DNA of 58,417 nucleotides from Deinococcus sp. (lineage in GTDB: Bacteria; Deinococcota; Deinococci; Deinococcales; Deinococcaceae). The stretch lies in the NCBI RefSeq assembly GCF_025362455.1, contig NZ_JANYGJ010000114.1, positions 1 through 58,417 of the forward strand, written 5' to 3'. The translations under genes and the position numbers were made by a program. This document shows, piece after piece, positions 9,536 to 21,820 of this stretch. Numbering within the stretch: position 1 is the first letter of the stretch; every line of letters starts with the position of its first letter. The notes beneath the pieces were generated by a model. It searched no databases, was not told the DNA's origin, and worked only from the letters and a program-made list of their open reading frames with translations.

Positions 9536-10891
9536 CTACTGCTGACTGCTGCTGTGGTCCTGACTGCTCTGGGCGGGCAGCGCGGCCCATTTGCTGATGA
9601 TGGCCGAGGCCACGTCGCGGTAGATCGGGGCGGCCAGCATGCTGCCGTGGTAATCGCGCTTGGCCCCGTGGATCATCACGGCGATGGTGATGCGCGGCGC
9701 CTCGGCGGGAAAGAAACCCGCGAACACGCTGTCGTACAGTGTCGAGCTGTAGCCGCTGCGGGTGGCGACCTGGGCGGTGCCGGTCTTGCCCGCCAGCTCG
9801 AAGCCCTTGATGCCCGCCGGACCGGGAATGCCGTCCTTGATGACGTTGCGCAGCAACGTGTGGATGCTGCGGGCCGAGTCGGGCCGGATCACGTCGCGGC
9901 TCACTCCCGGCGCCTCGCCCTGGATCAGCCGGGGCGAGACGTAGCGGCCATCGTTGGCCAGCGCGTTGTAGGCGGCGGCCAGTTGCAGCGGCGTGACGGA
10001 GACGCCCTGCCCGAAGGAGTTGGTGGTGCGCACCAGGTCGTCCCACTTGCGCAGCGGTTGCAGGCTGCCGGTGCCGGTGACGACGGTGGGCAGGTCCACG
10101 TCCTGGCCGAAGCCGAAGGCCGCGAAATAACCGCGCAGTTTTTCGTTGGGAAAGTGCTCGACGATGTGCGACATGCCCACGTTGCTGGAGTAGCGCAGGA
10201 CGCCCTGGGTGGTGAGCGTACCGGGATGCTGCACCGCGTCGCCGATGGTGTGGCCCCAGCGACCGCCGATGTAGCGCTTCATGGGCGTGCTGTAGCTGGT
10301 GGTCGGGGTGGTCAGGCCCTCGTTGAGCGCGGCTGCCACCGACAGGCCCTTGACCGTCGAGCCGGGTTCGAAGGTGTCGATGAAGGGCCGGTTGCGCCGC
10401 GACTCCGGCGAGGTGCCTCTCCAGACGTTGGGATCGAAGCTGGGGTAGCTGGCCGCCGCCAGAATCTTGCCGGTGCGCACCTCCATGACCACCACCGAGC
10501 CGTACTCGCCGCCGTGGCTGATTACACCCTTGGCCAGCAGCGCCTCGGCGGGGGCCTGGATGGCAGGGTCGATGGTCACCACCACGTTCTGCCCCGCCGA
10601 GAGCGGCCCGTTATAGGCGGCTTCCAGGCCCTCCAGGCCGTCGGTGGCGCCCATCATGCCCAGCAGTTGCCCGGCGAGCTTGCCCTGTGGATAGACCCGC
10701 TTGTCGTCCACCGTGCGGGCCAGCGCGGCGCCCGACTCGGTGACGATGCTGCCCCGGCTTTGCAGCACGGCCCGCTTGACGTTCTGGGGCAGGCCCCATT
10801 CGAGCTGGGCGTAGGCCCACACCAGCGACATGAAGGCGATCAGGGCGATGACCTGAATGATCTTGGAGCGGTTGCGAATTTTTATTTCCAT
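9536..10891 (-). CDS. ftsI: Peptidoglycan transpeptidase FtsI/PBP2-type
   Basis: A 451-residue class B penicillin-binding protein that crosslinks septal peptidoglycan. A short cytoplasmic tail and one transmembrane helix (IIQVIALIAFMSLVWAYAQL) precede the PBP dimer region. The three transpeptidase motifs follow: STVK (in FEPGSTVKG), SSN (in RYSSNVGMS), and KTGT (in ELAGKTGTAQ). It is shorter than enterobacterial FtsI (about 580). The ATG at 10891 overlaps the last codons of the ftsL-like gene, so the two are translationally coupled within the mraZ operon. Confidence 0.93.
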   Translation of the reverse strand: MEIKIRNRSKIIQVIALIAFMSLVWAYAQLEWGLPQNVKRAVLQSRGSIVTESGAALARTVDDKRVYPQGKLAGQLLGMMGATDGLEGLEAAYNGPLSAGQNVVVTIDPAIQAPAEALLAKGVISHGGEYGSVVVMEVRTGKILAAASYPSFDPNVWRGTSPESRRNRPFIDTFEPGSTVKGLSVAAALNEGLTTPTTSYSTPMKRYIGGRWGHTIGDAVQHPGTLTTQGVLRYSSNVGMSHIVEHFPNEKLRGYFAAFGFGQDVDLPTVVTGTGSLQPLRKWDDLVRTTNSFGQGVSVTPLQLAAAYNALANDGRYVSPRLIQGEAPGVSRDVIRPDSARSIHTLLRNVIKDGIPGPAGIKGFELAGKTGTAQVATRSGYSSTLYDSVFAGFFPAEAPRITIAVMIHGAKRDYHGSMLAAPIYRDVASAIISKWAALPAQSSQDHSSSQQ

Positions 10892-11454
10892 TGGGTGGTT
10901 ACCTCAAGTCGGGGCCGGATGGGTGCTGGAGCACTTGAATTCGCACGGTCCGGGCTTGAGGGCGGGTCGGTGCTGGAGGTCTGCTCGGCGGGCGCGGCAC
11001 TCGGCGCTGCGCTGCCCTGCGCCGCCGCGCTGGAGGCGGTGAGCGGTTCGGGCGCAATGTTAATAGGCGCAGTGTCGATGGGCGCGGTATTGATAGGCGC
11101 GGTATTGATCGGTGCTGGGTAGCCTGATACCGGGTAGCCTGATACCGGGGGCAACGCCTGAATCTCGGTGGTGGTCTTGCTGGCCTGGGCGTAGGGCACC
11201 ATGCCCTGAGCGGTGGCCCAGGCCAGGATGCGCGGCCCGGTGGTCAGGGTCTGGACTTCGAGTTCCAACTGGTCGTGCTTGAGCTGCAAGTCGGCCACGC
11301 TGACACGAAGCTCGCGCAGATCGCGGTAGGTGTAGCGGGTGGCGTAGCGCAGGCCCAGCAGCACGGCGACCAGCACCACATACAGCGTGGTGTAGCGCAG
11401 CGCCCGCGAACGCCACACCGCCGCGCTGGCCTGAAGCGGCAGCGGCTGGCTCAC
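10882..11454 (-). CDS. FtsL-like cell division protein with repetitive periplasmic tail
   Basis: A 190-residue bitopic protein in the ftsL position between rsmH and ftsI. It has a short N-terminal tail, one transmembrane helix (about residues 22-40, YTTLYVVLVAVLLGLRY), and a coiled-coil segment (DLRELRVSVADLQLKHDQLELEV). FtsL proteins bridge FtsQ/FtsB and the FtsW-FtsI synthase. The remaining 90 residues are low complexity with VSGYP and APINT units encoded by 15-bp tandem repeats. The start overlaps the rsmH stop by 4 bases. Assignment rests on position and topology, as FtsL is poorly conserved. Confidence 0.75.
   Translation of the reverse strand: MSQPLPLQASAAVWRSRALRYTTLYVVLVAVLLGLRYATRYTYRDLRELRVSVADLQLKHDQLELEVQTLTTGPRILAWATAQGMVPYAQASKTTTEIQALPPVSGYPVSGYPAPINTAPINTAPIDTAPINIAPEPLTASSAAAQGSAAPSAAPAEQTSSTDPPSSPDRANSSAPAPIRPRLEVTTQWK
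11060..11149. repeat. 15-bp tandem repeats in the ftsL-like gene
   Basis: Six consecutive 15-bp units. Four are variants of TTGATAGGCGCGGTA (encoding APINT-like units) and two are identical copies of TAGCCTGATACCGGG (encoding VSGYP). The period keeps the reading frame. Confidence 0.85.
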
Positions 11455-12545
11455 GACTGGCTGTCCTTGACCCGGTCGTGCTCAGTCTGGGCGTGGCCTG
11501 ACTTGCGGGCGGCGCGTAACTTGGCGCTGCGGGCGCGGGGGTTGCGGGCCTGCTCGTTCTCGCTGGCCTCCACCGGGCGCTTGGTCAGGGCCTGGAGGTC
11601 CGGCTGGTCGCGGAAAAACCGCTTGACGATGCGGTCTTCCAGGCTGTGAAAACTGATCACGGCGATGCGCCCACCGGGTTTGAGCAACCTGGAAGCCGCT
11701 TCCAGACCACTGTTCAGGGCACCGAGTTCGTCGTTGACGTAGATGCGCAGCGCCTGGAAGGTCCGCCGCGCCGGGTGGATGCCGCGTGCGTGAGCGCCCG
11801 GATACGCCCGCTTGATGATCTCGGCGAGCTGGGTGGTGGTGGCAATCGGCGCCCGCTCGCGCTCGGCCTCGATGGCGCGGGCGATGCGGCGCGAGTGACG
11901 CTCCTCGCCGAACTCGAAGATGATGGCTGCCAGTTCCTCCACCGGGGTCTCGTTGATGACCTGGTAGGCGCCCTCGCCCTGCTGGCTCATGCGCATGTCG
12001 AGCGGCGCCTCGGTGTGGTACGAAAATCCGCGCTGGGCGTCGTCGAGCTGAAAGCTGCTGACGCCGATGTCGAGCAGCACGCCGTCGACGGCGCTGATCC
12101 GGTAGCCTTGCAGCAGGCGGTCCATCTCGCGGTAATTGCCCTGCACGATGGTCAGGCCCGCCAGCTCGCCCAGCCGGGATAGGGCGTAGGGATCCTGGTC
12201 GATGCCGTAGACGCTGGCCCCGGCCTTGAGCAGCAGCCGGGTATGCCCCGCGCCGCCCAGCGTACCGTCGACGAACACCTCGCCCGGCTGCGGGTCGAGC
12301 AGCTCCAGCACCTCGGCGGCCAGCACCGGCAGGTGCGAGAGGGCCAGACCCTCGCCGCCGAGTTCCGCGTCGGTGAAGTCGGAGTCCGCATCGGTCCTGA
12401 CTAGATCGGTCCTGGCTAAATCGGTCCTGGCCGCGCTGATCCTGATGGCATCGAGATCGGCGTCGGCACCGGGCGGACGCGAGGTGGCGGGGCGGCCTGG
12501 CCGGGCGCTCTTTTTGGCTCTGGATTTTGAGGTGGATGCGGCCAT
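11451..12545 (-). CDS. rsmH: 16S rRNA (cytosine-1402-N4)-methyltransferase RsmH
   Basis: A 364-residue SAM-dependent methyltransferase modifying C1402 of 16S rRNA in the ribosomal P site. Signatures: HLPVLAAEVLELL, DGTLGGAGHTRLLL (SAM loop), GIDQDPYA, DGVLLDIGVSSFQLDDAQRGFS, and HSLEDRIVKRFF. An N-terminal tail of about 65 residues precedes the catalytic core and is unusual for the family. Its ARTDL/VRTD units come from three 15-bp repeats at 12391-12435. The ATG at 12545 follows AGGAA. It is second in the mraZ operon. Confidence 0.95.
   Translation of the reverse strand: MAASTSKSRAKKSARPGRPATSRPPGADADLDAIRISAARTDLARTDLVRTDADSDFTDAELGGEGLALSHLPVLAAEVLELLDPQPGEVFVDGTLGGAGHTRLLLKAGASVYGIDQDPYALSRLGELAGLTIVQGNYREMDRLLQGYRISAVDGVLLDIGVSSFQLDDAQRGFSYHTEAPLDMRMSQQGEGAYQVINETPVEELAAIIFEFGEERHSRRIARAIEAERERAPIATTTQLAEIIKRAYPGAHARGIHPARRTFQALRIYVNDELGALNSGLEAASRLLKPGGRIAVISFHSLEDRIVKRFFRDQPDLQALTKRPVEASENEQARNPRARSAKLRAARKSGHAQTEHDRVKDSQS
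12391..12435. repeat. 15-bp tandem repeat in the rsmH N-terminal tail
   Basis: Three TCGGTCCTGRCTARA-type units in tandem, giving the (L)(A/V)RTD repeat of the RsmH extension and keeping frame. Confidence 0.8.
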
Positions 12546-12628
12546 TGAATTCCTGGGGAAACGGGTGGGAGACGGGGTAGGTATTCAGTACTCGTGGGCG
12601 CGGCGCCGTCATGTTCAGGCTGAGGTGC

Positions 12629-13057
12629 TCAGGCCACGAAGTTGACCAGCAGTTCGGGGTGGGGCGGGTTGTCCTGCACGGCCTGAATGGCGGCGTCCCA
12701 GCGCTGCGGGTTCCAGAGTTCCAGGCGTCCGGGGGCTCCGGCGACCACCACTTCGCCTTCCAGCCCGGCGAAGGTGCGCAGCGGTTGCGGCACACTCAGG
12801 CGGCTCTGGGCGTCCAGGCGGGCCTTGCTGGCCCCCGAATAGAAAAAGCGCACGAAGGCCCGGCTCTGGTTGTCGGTGAGCGGCAGGCCCTCAAGCTGCT
12901 CCTCGACGCGCTTCCAGCCGGACAGCGGAAAGAGGTAGAGGCAGCCTTCCATGCCGCGTGTCAGGATCATGCCGTCCTCGACAAACTCACGAAAAGCCGG
13001 TGGCATCACCACACGGCCTTTATCGTCTATCGCGTAGGGGTATTCACCGAACGGCAC
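12629..13057 (-). CDS. mraZ: Transcriptional regulator MraZ
   Basis: A 142-residue protein, the normal length for MraZ, with two SpoVT/AbrB-like halves (FGEYPYAIDDKGRVVMPPAFREF and ...RLDAQSRLSVPQPLRTFAGL). MraZ forms ring oligomers that bind repeated GTGGG-type boxes upstream of its own operon and repress division genes. The frame stays open upstream, but GTG 13057 is 8 bases after GAGGAG and starts at the conserved PFGEY. It heads mraZ-rsmH-ftsL-like-ftsI. Confidence 0.95.
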   Translation of the reverse strand: MPFGEYPYAIDDKGRVVMPPAFREFVEDGMILTRGMEGCLYLFPLSGWKRVEEQLEGLPLTDNQSRAFVRFFYSGASKARLDAQSRLSVPQPLRTFAGLEGEVVVAGAPGRLELWNPQRWDAAIQAVQDNPPHPELLVNFVA

Positions 13058-13184
13058 TTGAGGTCTCCTCGTGACCACCCGGTTTAGGGCGGTGCTCCCA
13101 CCAGACCCTGCGGCGCCGCCACCGGGCAAAACCGACCAAAAAGTCGCCCGGAGCGCGTACAGAACCTGGTAGTGGGAGTGTAAC

Positions 13185-13216
13185 ACCCATTACCACGTTT
13201 TACCACTGTCTCCCAC
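13185..13216 (-). promoter_or_regulatory. MraZ-box array upstream of mraZ
   Basis: On the minus strand GTGGGA, GTGGTA, GTGGTA and ATGGGT/GTG blocks start every 10 bases, at 13216, 13206, 13196 and about 13190. Direct repeats of TGGGA-like boxes with 10-bp periodicity are the known target of MraZ. The array ends about 130 bp before the mraZ start, so autoregulation of the division operon is likely. Confidence 0.75.
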
Positions 13217-13377
13217 TTTGCGGCGCGAATCTGGAGATTGTGCCCCCCTTCCCCCACCTGAGCCTCTCCTTTTGTCTGAGTGGGTGTCTGAATGGGTGCC
13301 TGAACGAGTCCCAAGGCCGAGTGAATGCAGCGCCAGGTGAATGCAGCGCCGGGACACCTGCCGCCGGGCCGGGCGCC

Positions 13378-13383
13378 TAAGCT
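13378..13383 (+). promoter_or_regulatory. -10 box of the DUF423 gene
   Basis: TAAGCT followed by 6 bases and ATG 13390; no SD is present, so the transcript is probably leaderless. Confidence 0.55.
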
Positions 13384-13389
13384 GGCCGT

Positions 13390-13890
13390 ATGACTCAGGC
13401 TCCAGACTCTCTGTCCCGAACGGCGGAACCCCAGACGGTTGCAGCTCAGACGGCGGCATCTCAGATGGCGGCATCTCAGACGGCTGCATCTCAGATGGCT
13501 GCCAGACCGGCGGCGCGGCTTAACTCGGCGCTGTGGGGCGCCGCGCTGGCGGGCAGCGCGGTGGGCTTTGGCGCCTTCGGTGCCCACGCGCTCAGGGCCG
13601 TGCTCAGCCCTGAATACCTGGCCGTCTTCGAGACCGGCGTGCGCTATCAGATGTATCACGGCCTGGCGCTGCTGGTGCTGGGCCTCTACCCACAGCAGCG
13701 GCGCGGCCCGCTGTGGCTGCTGATCGGCACGTTGATCTTCTCGCTGAGCCTCTACGCCCTGGCCCTCAGCGGCGTGCGGGTGCTGGGCGCCGTGACCCCC
13801 ATCGGCGGCGTCATTCAGCTCGTCGGCTGGGGGCTAGTGCTGCTGGATTCGCGCCGGAGGCGCGGCGCACAGCGTGTGGGAAGAGATTGA
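13390..13890 (+). CDS. DUF423 family membrane protein
   Basis: A 166-residue protein. The C-terminal 125 residues are a typical DUF423 small inner-membrane protein with about four helices (LNSALWGAALAGSAVGFGAFGAHALR, MYHGLALLVLGLY, LLIGTLIFSLSLYALAL, GGVIQLVGWGLVLL). Function is unknown. The first 40 residues are a QTAASQMAAS repeat, specified by four 15-bp units. An alternative start at Met36 would exclude the repeat, but the -10 box 6 bases before ATG 13390 favours the long form. Confidence 0.85.
   Translation: MTQAPDSLSRTAEPQTVAAQTAASQMAASQTAASQMAARPAARLNSALWGAALAGSAVGFGAFGAHALRAVLSPEYLAVFETGVRYQMYHGLALLVLGLYPQQRRGPLWLLIGTLIFSLSLYALALSGVRVLGAVTPIGGVIQLVGWGLVLLDSRRRRGAQRVGRD
13441..13503. 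repeat. 15-bp tandem repeat in the DUF423 gene
   Basis: About four GCATCTCAGAYGGCK units in the N-terminal coding region, in frame. Confidence 0.85.
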
Positions 13891-14073
13891 GGCCGGATTC
13901 GGAAAGCTGTTCGTGCTGGACGCCGTTGGCCTCCGCTCCGGCCTGAGCTCAAGCGCAGTGGGAGCCGGGTGGGAGCCTGACCCACATCGACCTGTCTTTC
14001 CCATTTCCTACCTCCCACTCCCCATCTTTTCCCACAGGCCACAGGCCTCCCTCTCCGTGAGACAATTCCCCAC

Positions 14074-14859
14074 ATGACCGTTCCCACCCCATCTGCCAAA
14101 CCGCGCCGCCGGGTAGGCGTCCCCAAGACCGTCTGGGACCTGCTGTTCACGCTGGTGATCCCGATTGCCATCCTCAGCCCCAACATCCTGGGCAGCGGCA
14201 TCAGTATCAGCGAAACGGTGTTCGGCGGCGGCGTCACTGGCAACATCCGCGCCTACCTGCTGGCCGCGCTGGTGCCGGTGGGCTACGTGCTGGCCGACCT
14301 GGCGATCAACCGGACCGTCAGTGCCCTGGCCATGCTGGGCGGCACGGTGGCGCTCGTTCGCGGCGCCCTGGCCTTCTGGTACGTGGACGGCGCCCTGTTC
14401 GCCGTCAAAGACAGCGTGCCCGCGCTGCTGTTCGGGGTGCTGGCGCTGGGCAGTCTGCTGACGCGCACTCCCATTTTCCGGGTGGTCCTCGACGCCACGA
14501 CCCTGACCGAGAGCGCCGAGCACCGGGCCGCCACCCAGCGGGCGCTGCACGAACCAACAGTCAATACGGCGGTGCGCGGCGCCACTATTTCGTATGGGCT
14601 GGTCGAACTGGCGTCCTCGGTCGTCAATTATTTCGTGAACCTGCGCACCGTAACCGGCAAGTTCGGTTCCGACGCCTTCAACGCCCAGGTGGCGCAGGCC
14701 AACGCCATCATGCGCCTGCCAGCGTTGGTGCTGAGCCTGGTCGGGGTGGGCGTGGGCATCTGGCTGATTCAGATGGCCGTAAAGAGGCGCTACGGCAAGG
14801 AAGCCGACATCTTCGCGCCGGAGAAGCTGGCCCGGCTGCAAAACAACGCCGATTCGTGA
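14074..14859 (+). CDS. VC0807 family integral membrane protein
   Basis: A 261-residue protein with about six predicted transmembrane helices (for example DLLFTLVIPIAILSPNIL, AYLLAALVPVGYVLADLAI, ALVLSLVGVGVGIWLIQMAV). The architecture matches the VC0807/septation-protein-A-like group, whose function is unknown. The ATG is 7 bases after GACAAT with no SD. Transcription is toward the HD-GYP gene, but the 300-bp gap suggests separate units. Confidence 0.75.
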   Translation: MTVPTPSAKPRRRVGVPKTVWDLLFTLVIPIAILSPNILGSGISISETVFGGGVTGNIRAYLLAALVPVGYVLADLAINRTVSALAMLGGTVALVRGALAFWYVDGALFAVKDSVPALLFGVLALGSLLTRTPIFRVVLDATTLTESAEHRAATQRALHEPTVNTAVRGATISYGLVELASSVVNYFVNLRTVTGKFGSDAFNAQVAQANAIMRLPALVLSLVGVGVGIWLIQMAVKRRYGKEADIFAPEKLARLQNNADS

Positions 14860-15160
14860 TGAGCCTCACCGTGTAGCTAATAGATTTCGAGGATCTTCTT
14901 TGGCCCAATGAGCCTGACGGCGCGGACTGTAAAAGGTCTGTGCCGTCAGTCTCTGTGCCGTCAGCTTCTGTGCCGTCAGCTTCTGCCGAGCCTTCACGGC
15001 GGCGAACACAGACCCGCCCCCGTTTCGTCAACGCCTGTCAACGAATTGACCAAGGCGTCAGTCGATGAAGTTGTGACTGATCTGTGGGAGCGCCTGGCTA
15101 GAGTGGAAGACAAGACCATTCACCCTCCGCCCTCCTTTTTTGGCCCACAAGCGAGCAACC
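14860..15160. other. Intergenic region with 15-bp tandem repeat
   Basis: No gene is visible. Three identical-core TCTGTGCCGTCAGYY units plus a partial fourth lie at 14937-14992. The remainder shows no clear terminator or promoter. Confidence 0.5.
14937..14981. repeat. 15-bp tandem repeat, 3 full units
   Basis: TCTGTGCCGTCAGTC followed by two copies ending GCT, then a decayed partial unit; non-coding. Confidence 0.85.
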
Positions 15161-16483
<1,323 letters not shown>

Positions 16484-16521
16484 CCTCACCCAGTCTTCAC
16501 CAGGCAATGTGAAAGTAAGGC

Positions 16522-17130
16522 ATGCGACTGTTGCTGCTGGCCCTGATGCTGATAACCCTGGCCGCCGCTCAGGCCGACAAGTCCCCGACGGTGTACATCA
16601 ACGGCACGCCGATTAAAGGCAGGGCCGTGACGGTGGACGGCAAACCGTATGTGGCCCTGCCGGTCAGCGAGTTGCAGAAGTCCGGCGCCCTGGTGGCAGG
16701 CGGGTCGGTGCCGGTTGGGGCGATTCAGGGCTGCCTCGGTCAGCCGCTGTTCAACGGCGTGGTGCGGATCACGCTGCTTTCGGCGGGCGTCAAGGACAGC
16801 AAGTACGTCATCAGCTTCAAGGTCGCCAACGGCGCCCAGAAGAACCTGCTGCCTCCCACCGACGCCGCCGTGAACTACGATTACATGTTCGCGGCCAGTG
16901 CCGACGGACAGGTGCAGAAGTTCGATACCTGGGACGAGGCCAATACTCCCAACCACCAGATCACGCCTGGGGCCAACCTGACCGCCAATTTCGTACTCAA
17001 CACCCCGCCCGCCTTCACCGTGACCCGGATTTTGTTCCGGCCCGACGCCGATACGCTCACGGGTGGGCGCACCAGGGGCCTCCCCTTCGCCCCGGTGAGC
17101 AACATGGAATTCGCGCTGAAATGCAAGTAG
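16522..17130 (+). CDS. Secreted protein with amine-oxidase-N-like domain (paralogue of the 51047 gene)
   Basis: A 202-residue exported protein: signal peptide (MRLLLLALMLITLAAAQA), then a short copper-amine-oxidase-N/stalk-like segment (VYINGTPIKGRAVTVDGKPYVALPVSEL), then a C-terminal domain of unknown function. The block GCLGQPLFNGVVRITL and the terminal LKCK are shared with the gene at 51047-51790 (GCLNEWLFNGVWRL, LTCKK), so the two are paralogues. It is probably an envelope protein. Paired cysteines in the shared block and at the C-terminus could form a disulfide. Confidence 0.75.
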   Translation: MRLLLLALMLITLAAAQADKSPTVYINGTPIKGRAVTVDGKPYVALPVSELQKSGALVAGGSVPVGAIQGCLGQPLFNGVVRITLLSAGVKDSKYVISFKVANGAQKNLLPPTDAAVNYDYMFAASADGQVQKFDTWDEANTPNHQITPGANLTANFVLNTPPAFTVTRILFRPDADTLTGGRTRGLPFAPVSNMEFALKCK

Positions 17131-17152
17131 CTTCAGCCGCTCTCCTGCGACC

Positions 17153-17438
17153 ATGCTCGTTTTTTCGGCAGTCGGGCTGAACAGTCGGGCTGAACAGTCG
17201 GGCTGAACAGTCGGGCTGGACAGTCGGGCCGGAACTGGGCGTACCGCGTCTGGACAAGGCAGAAGCCCGCTTGCTGGCCGAGGTGCCCGTGAACGCCGAC
17301 ACCCTGCTGGACGGCCTCCGCTTGGGCTGGAGATTGGCGCTCAGGGCCGTGCTGGGCGGCTATCTGGCGCGGGGCTACGCGGTCACGCAACTGGCGCGGG
17401 AAGGAGAACGGGCGTGGTACGTGCTGGAGCGAGGATGA
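17153..17438 (+). pseudogene. Small gene broken by 13-bp repeat expansion
   Basis: An ATG at 17153 opens MLVFSAVG and then enters five tandem 13-bp units that shift the frame to a stop. If the array is reduced to one unit (removing 52 bp), the sequence reads straight through as 77 codons ending at TGA 17438, with a well-formed C-terminus (LDGLRLGWRLALRAVL, GYAVTQLAREGERAWYVLER). That tail resembles a GNAT/DUF1999-type end, but I cannot confirm the family. A MITE-like element follows 5 bp after the stop. Confidence 0.5.
17168..17232. repeat. 13-bp tandem repeat, 5 units
   Basis: Units of RCAGTCGGGCYGR at 17168, 17181, 17194, 17207 and 17220. Middle units are identical and outer units differ by 1-2 bases, the pattern expected for recent expansion. 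The length is out of frame with the surrounding reading frame. Confidence 0.92.
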
Positions 17439-17443
17439 GAATT

Positions 17444-17568
17444 AGAGCAGTACTCCGAATTACGCCACGGGGAAAACAGCCTCCCCGCGCCTCCATTCTG
17501 CGTCCTGCTCAGTCAAAACTACTCGCTCCGCTCGGTCATAAAAAGACCCTTTTTATGACATCTGCTCT
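17444..17568 (-). repeat. MITE-like element A, copy 2 (125 bp)
   Basis: Same length and 7-bp ends as copies 1 and 3, in minus orientation. Its A/T hairpin end abuts the 3' end of the 17567-17929 gene, whose TAG stop uses the last two bases of the element. The other end lies 5 bp after the stop of the broken gene on the plus strand. Confidence 0.85.
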
Positions 17569-17929
17569 AGGTCTCTGGCAGTGGATAATTCCGGTCCAGA
17601 AAAGCTCTGTAAGCGTCACGAAATGCAGCGATAGCCTGGGCGTCCGAGTCGTGTTTCGACCTAAAGTCGGGCCAGAAGTTGCCCTCTTCAAGCATCCCGC
17701 TCTTACCACCCAGAATAAACTCGTTGAGGAAGCCGTCCCACCGTTTGTAAGTTGTTGCATTGGGCTCAAAGAATCGGCTAGCGATTGTGATTCCGGACAA
17801 GCACGCGATAACTTCCAGCCAGCTCGGATTTTTATAGAAATACATATGCGGTCGTTTTAGAAATGATAGTAGAAGATCGTGGTAGTAAGGAACTGCCGGT
17901 GTACTGCCCAGATCGTTTGCTTCCCCCAT
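17567..17929 (-). CDS. Orphan 120-residue protein, AT-richer than neighbours
   Basis: An unrecognised soluble protein (MGEANDLGSTPAVPYYHDLL..., with a YKRWDGFLNEFILGGKSG stretch), rich in aromatic residues. Its ATG shares a base with the stop of the upstream DUF697 gene (TGATG), so it may be co-translated. Base composition is clearly lower in G+C than its neighbours, suggesting transfer. The stop codon is formed at the junction with MITE-like element A2, so the original C-terminus may have been longer. The style resembles small immunity-like proteins, but that is only an impression. Confidence 0.6.
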   Translation of the reverse strand: MGEANDLGSTPAVPYYHDLLLSFLKRPHMYFYKNPSWLEVIACLSGITIASRFFEPNATTYKRWDGFLNEFILGGKSGMLEEGNFWPDFRSKHDSDAQAIAAFRDAYRAFLDRNYPLPET

Positions 17930-18567
17930 CAGTTCAACTTGCTCTGATCCGCTTCCTTGTTCAGCTTGACCGGGCCGGGGGCGTCCAGCGTTTTGGGGTC
18001 GCCTTCTCCCTTCGGTTTGGCCCGCTCCTCGGCGCGGCGGCGCAGTTCACTGGCCAGGTCCGTGAAGTCGCTGGCGCTGGGCAGGATGTTCTTGGTGGTC
18101 TTGCGGGCCTCCTGCACGACCTGGATCTGCTTGGTTTTGTCGAACGGCAGGCCCTGGGCCTTCTGGGCAAAGTACTGCTCGGAGAGGCGGCCCAGGGCGT
18201 AGGTCCAGCCGTAGACCGCCGGGGCGGTAATCAGGCCGCCGATGACCGGCAGCGCCAGTTTGGCCAGGCCGCGCATGACCTGGCGGGCCAGCATGCCGTA
18301 GGCGACGGTGGCGCCCAGCTCCTGCACGATCTCGCGGGCACGCTCGGCGCTGATCTCGAAGCCGTAGACCTTGCCGACGTGCAGCACCATCTTGAGTTGC
18401 AGCGGCGTGATGATGATCAAATCGGCGAACGGCAGCGGCTCGACGGCCACCGTGCCCGACAGCAGCGCGGCGGCGCGGATGACCTCCTCGGCGTTCTCCT
18501 CACGGGACCGCGCCGGGTCGACGTCGAAGTTGAAGTTATCCAGCACCTGCTTGAGCAGCGGCAACAT
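17929..18567 (-). CDS. DUF697 family protein
   Basis: A 212-residue protein with the DUF697 core LPFADLIIITPLQLKMVLHVGKVYGFEIS and a hydrophobic, probably membrane-associated segment (LAKLALPVIGGLITAPAVYGW). DUF697 domains accompany GTPases in some proteins, but here the domain stands alone with a charged C-terminal tail. The ATG at 18567 is 6 bases after TAGCAT, indicating a leaderless transcript. Function is unknown. Confidence 0.85.
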   Translation of the reverse strand: MLPLLKQVLDNFNFDVDPARSREENAEEVIRAAALLSGTVAVEPLPFADLIIITPLQLKMVLHVGKVYGFEISAERAREIVQELGATVAYGMLARQVMRGLAKLALPVIGGLITAPAVYGWTYALGRLSEQYFAQKAQGLPFDKTKQIQVVQEARKTTKNILPSASDFTDLASELRRRAEERAKPKGEGDPKTLDAPGPVKLNKEADQSKLN

Positions 18568-18648
18568 GGCGACATGCTAGCGCCCCTGGCCGGTGGAGGT
18601 CAGGGGCGAAGCGGATGGAGCCTTTAGAGTCTGAGCTTACGTCGGTGT

Positions 18649-21585
<2,937 letters not shown>

Positions 21586-21808
21586 GGACGGAAGTCTAGC
21601 GCCCGTGTGAGAGTGGCAAGGTGTGATGTGGGGCAGAAGGGAAGTGGTGGGGAGTCAGGAACAGGGCAGGGACGATGGTCAAGTAAGGTGCTCAGGCAGG
21701 TATGGCAAGCTCTCAGGCTGATTAACTCGGAACCGCTGTTATTCCACTTCCCACTTCCCCTCTCACCACCGTCCATTAACCCTCCCACTCTCTCTCACCA
21801 GCCTCCGT

Positions 21809-21814
21809 TACACT
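21809..21814 (+). promoter_or_regulatory. -10 box of the envelope operon
   Basis: TACACT, 6 bases before ATG 21821. It would drive the three overlapping genes 21821-24482. Confidence 0.6.
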
Positions 21815-21820
21815 GCCCGC

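Noticed and set aside
9554..11122. Long plus-strand ORF opposite ftsI
   Set aside because: Shadow frame of a high-G+C gene: no promoter, no recognisable domain, and ftsI motifs are intact on the other strand.
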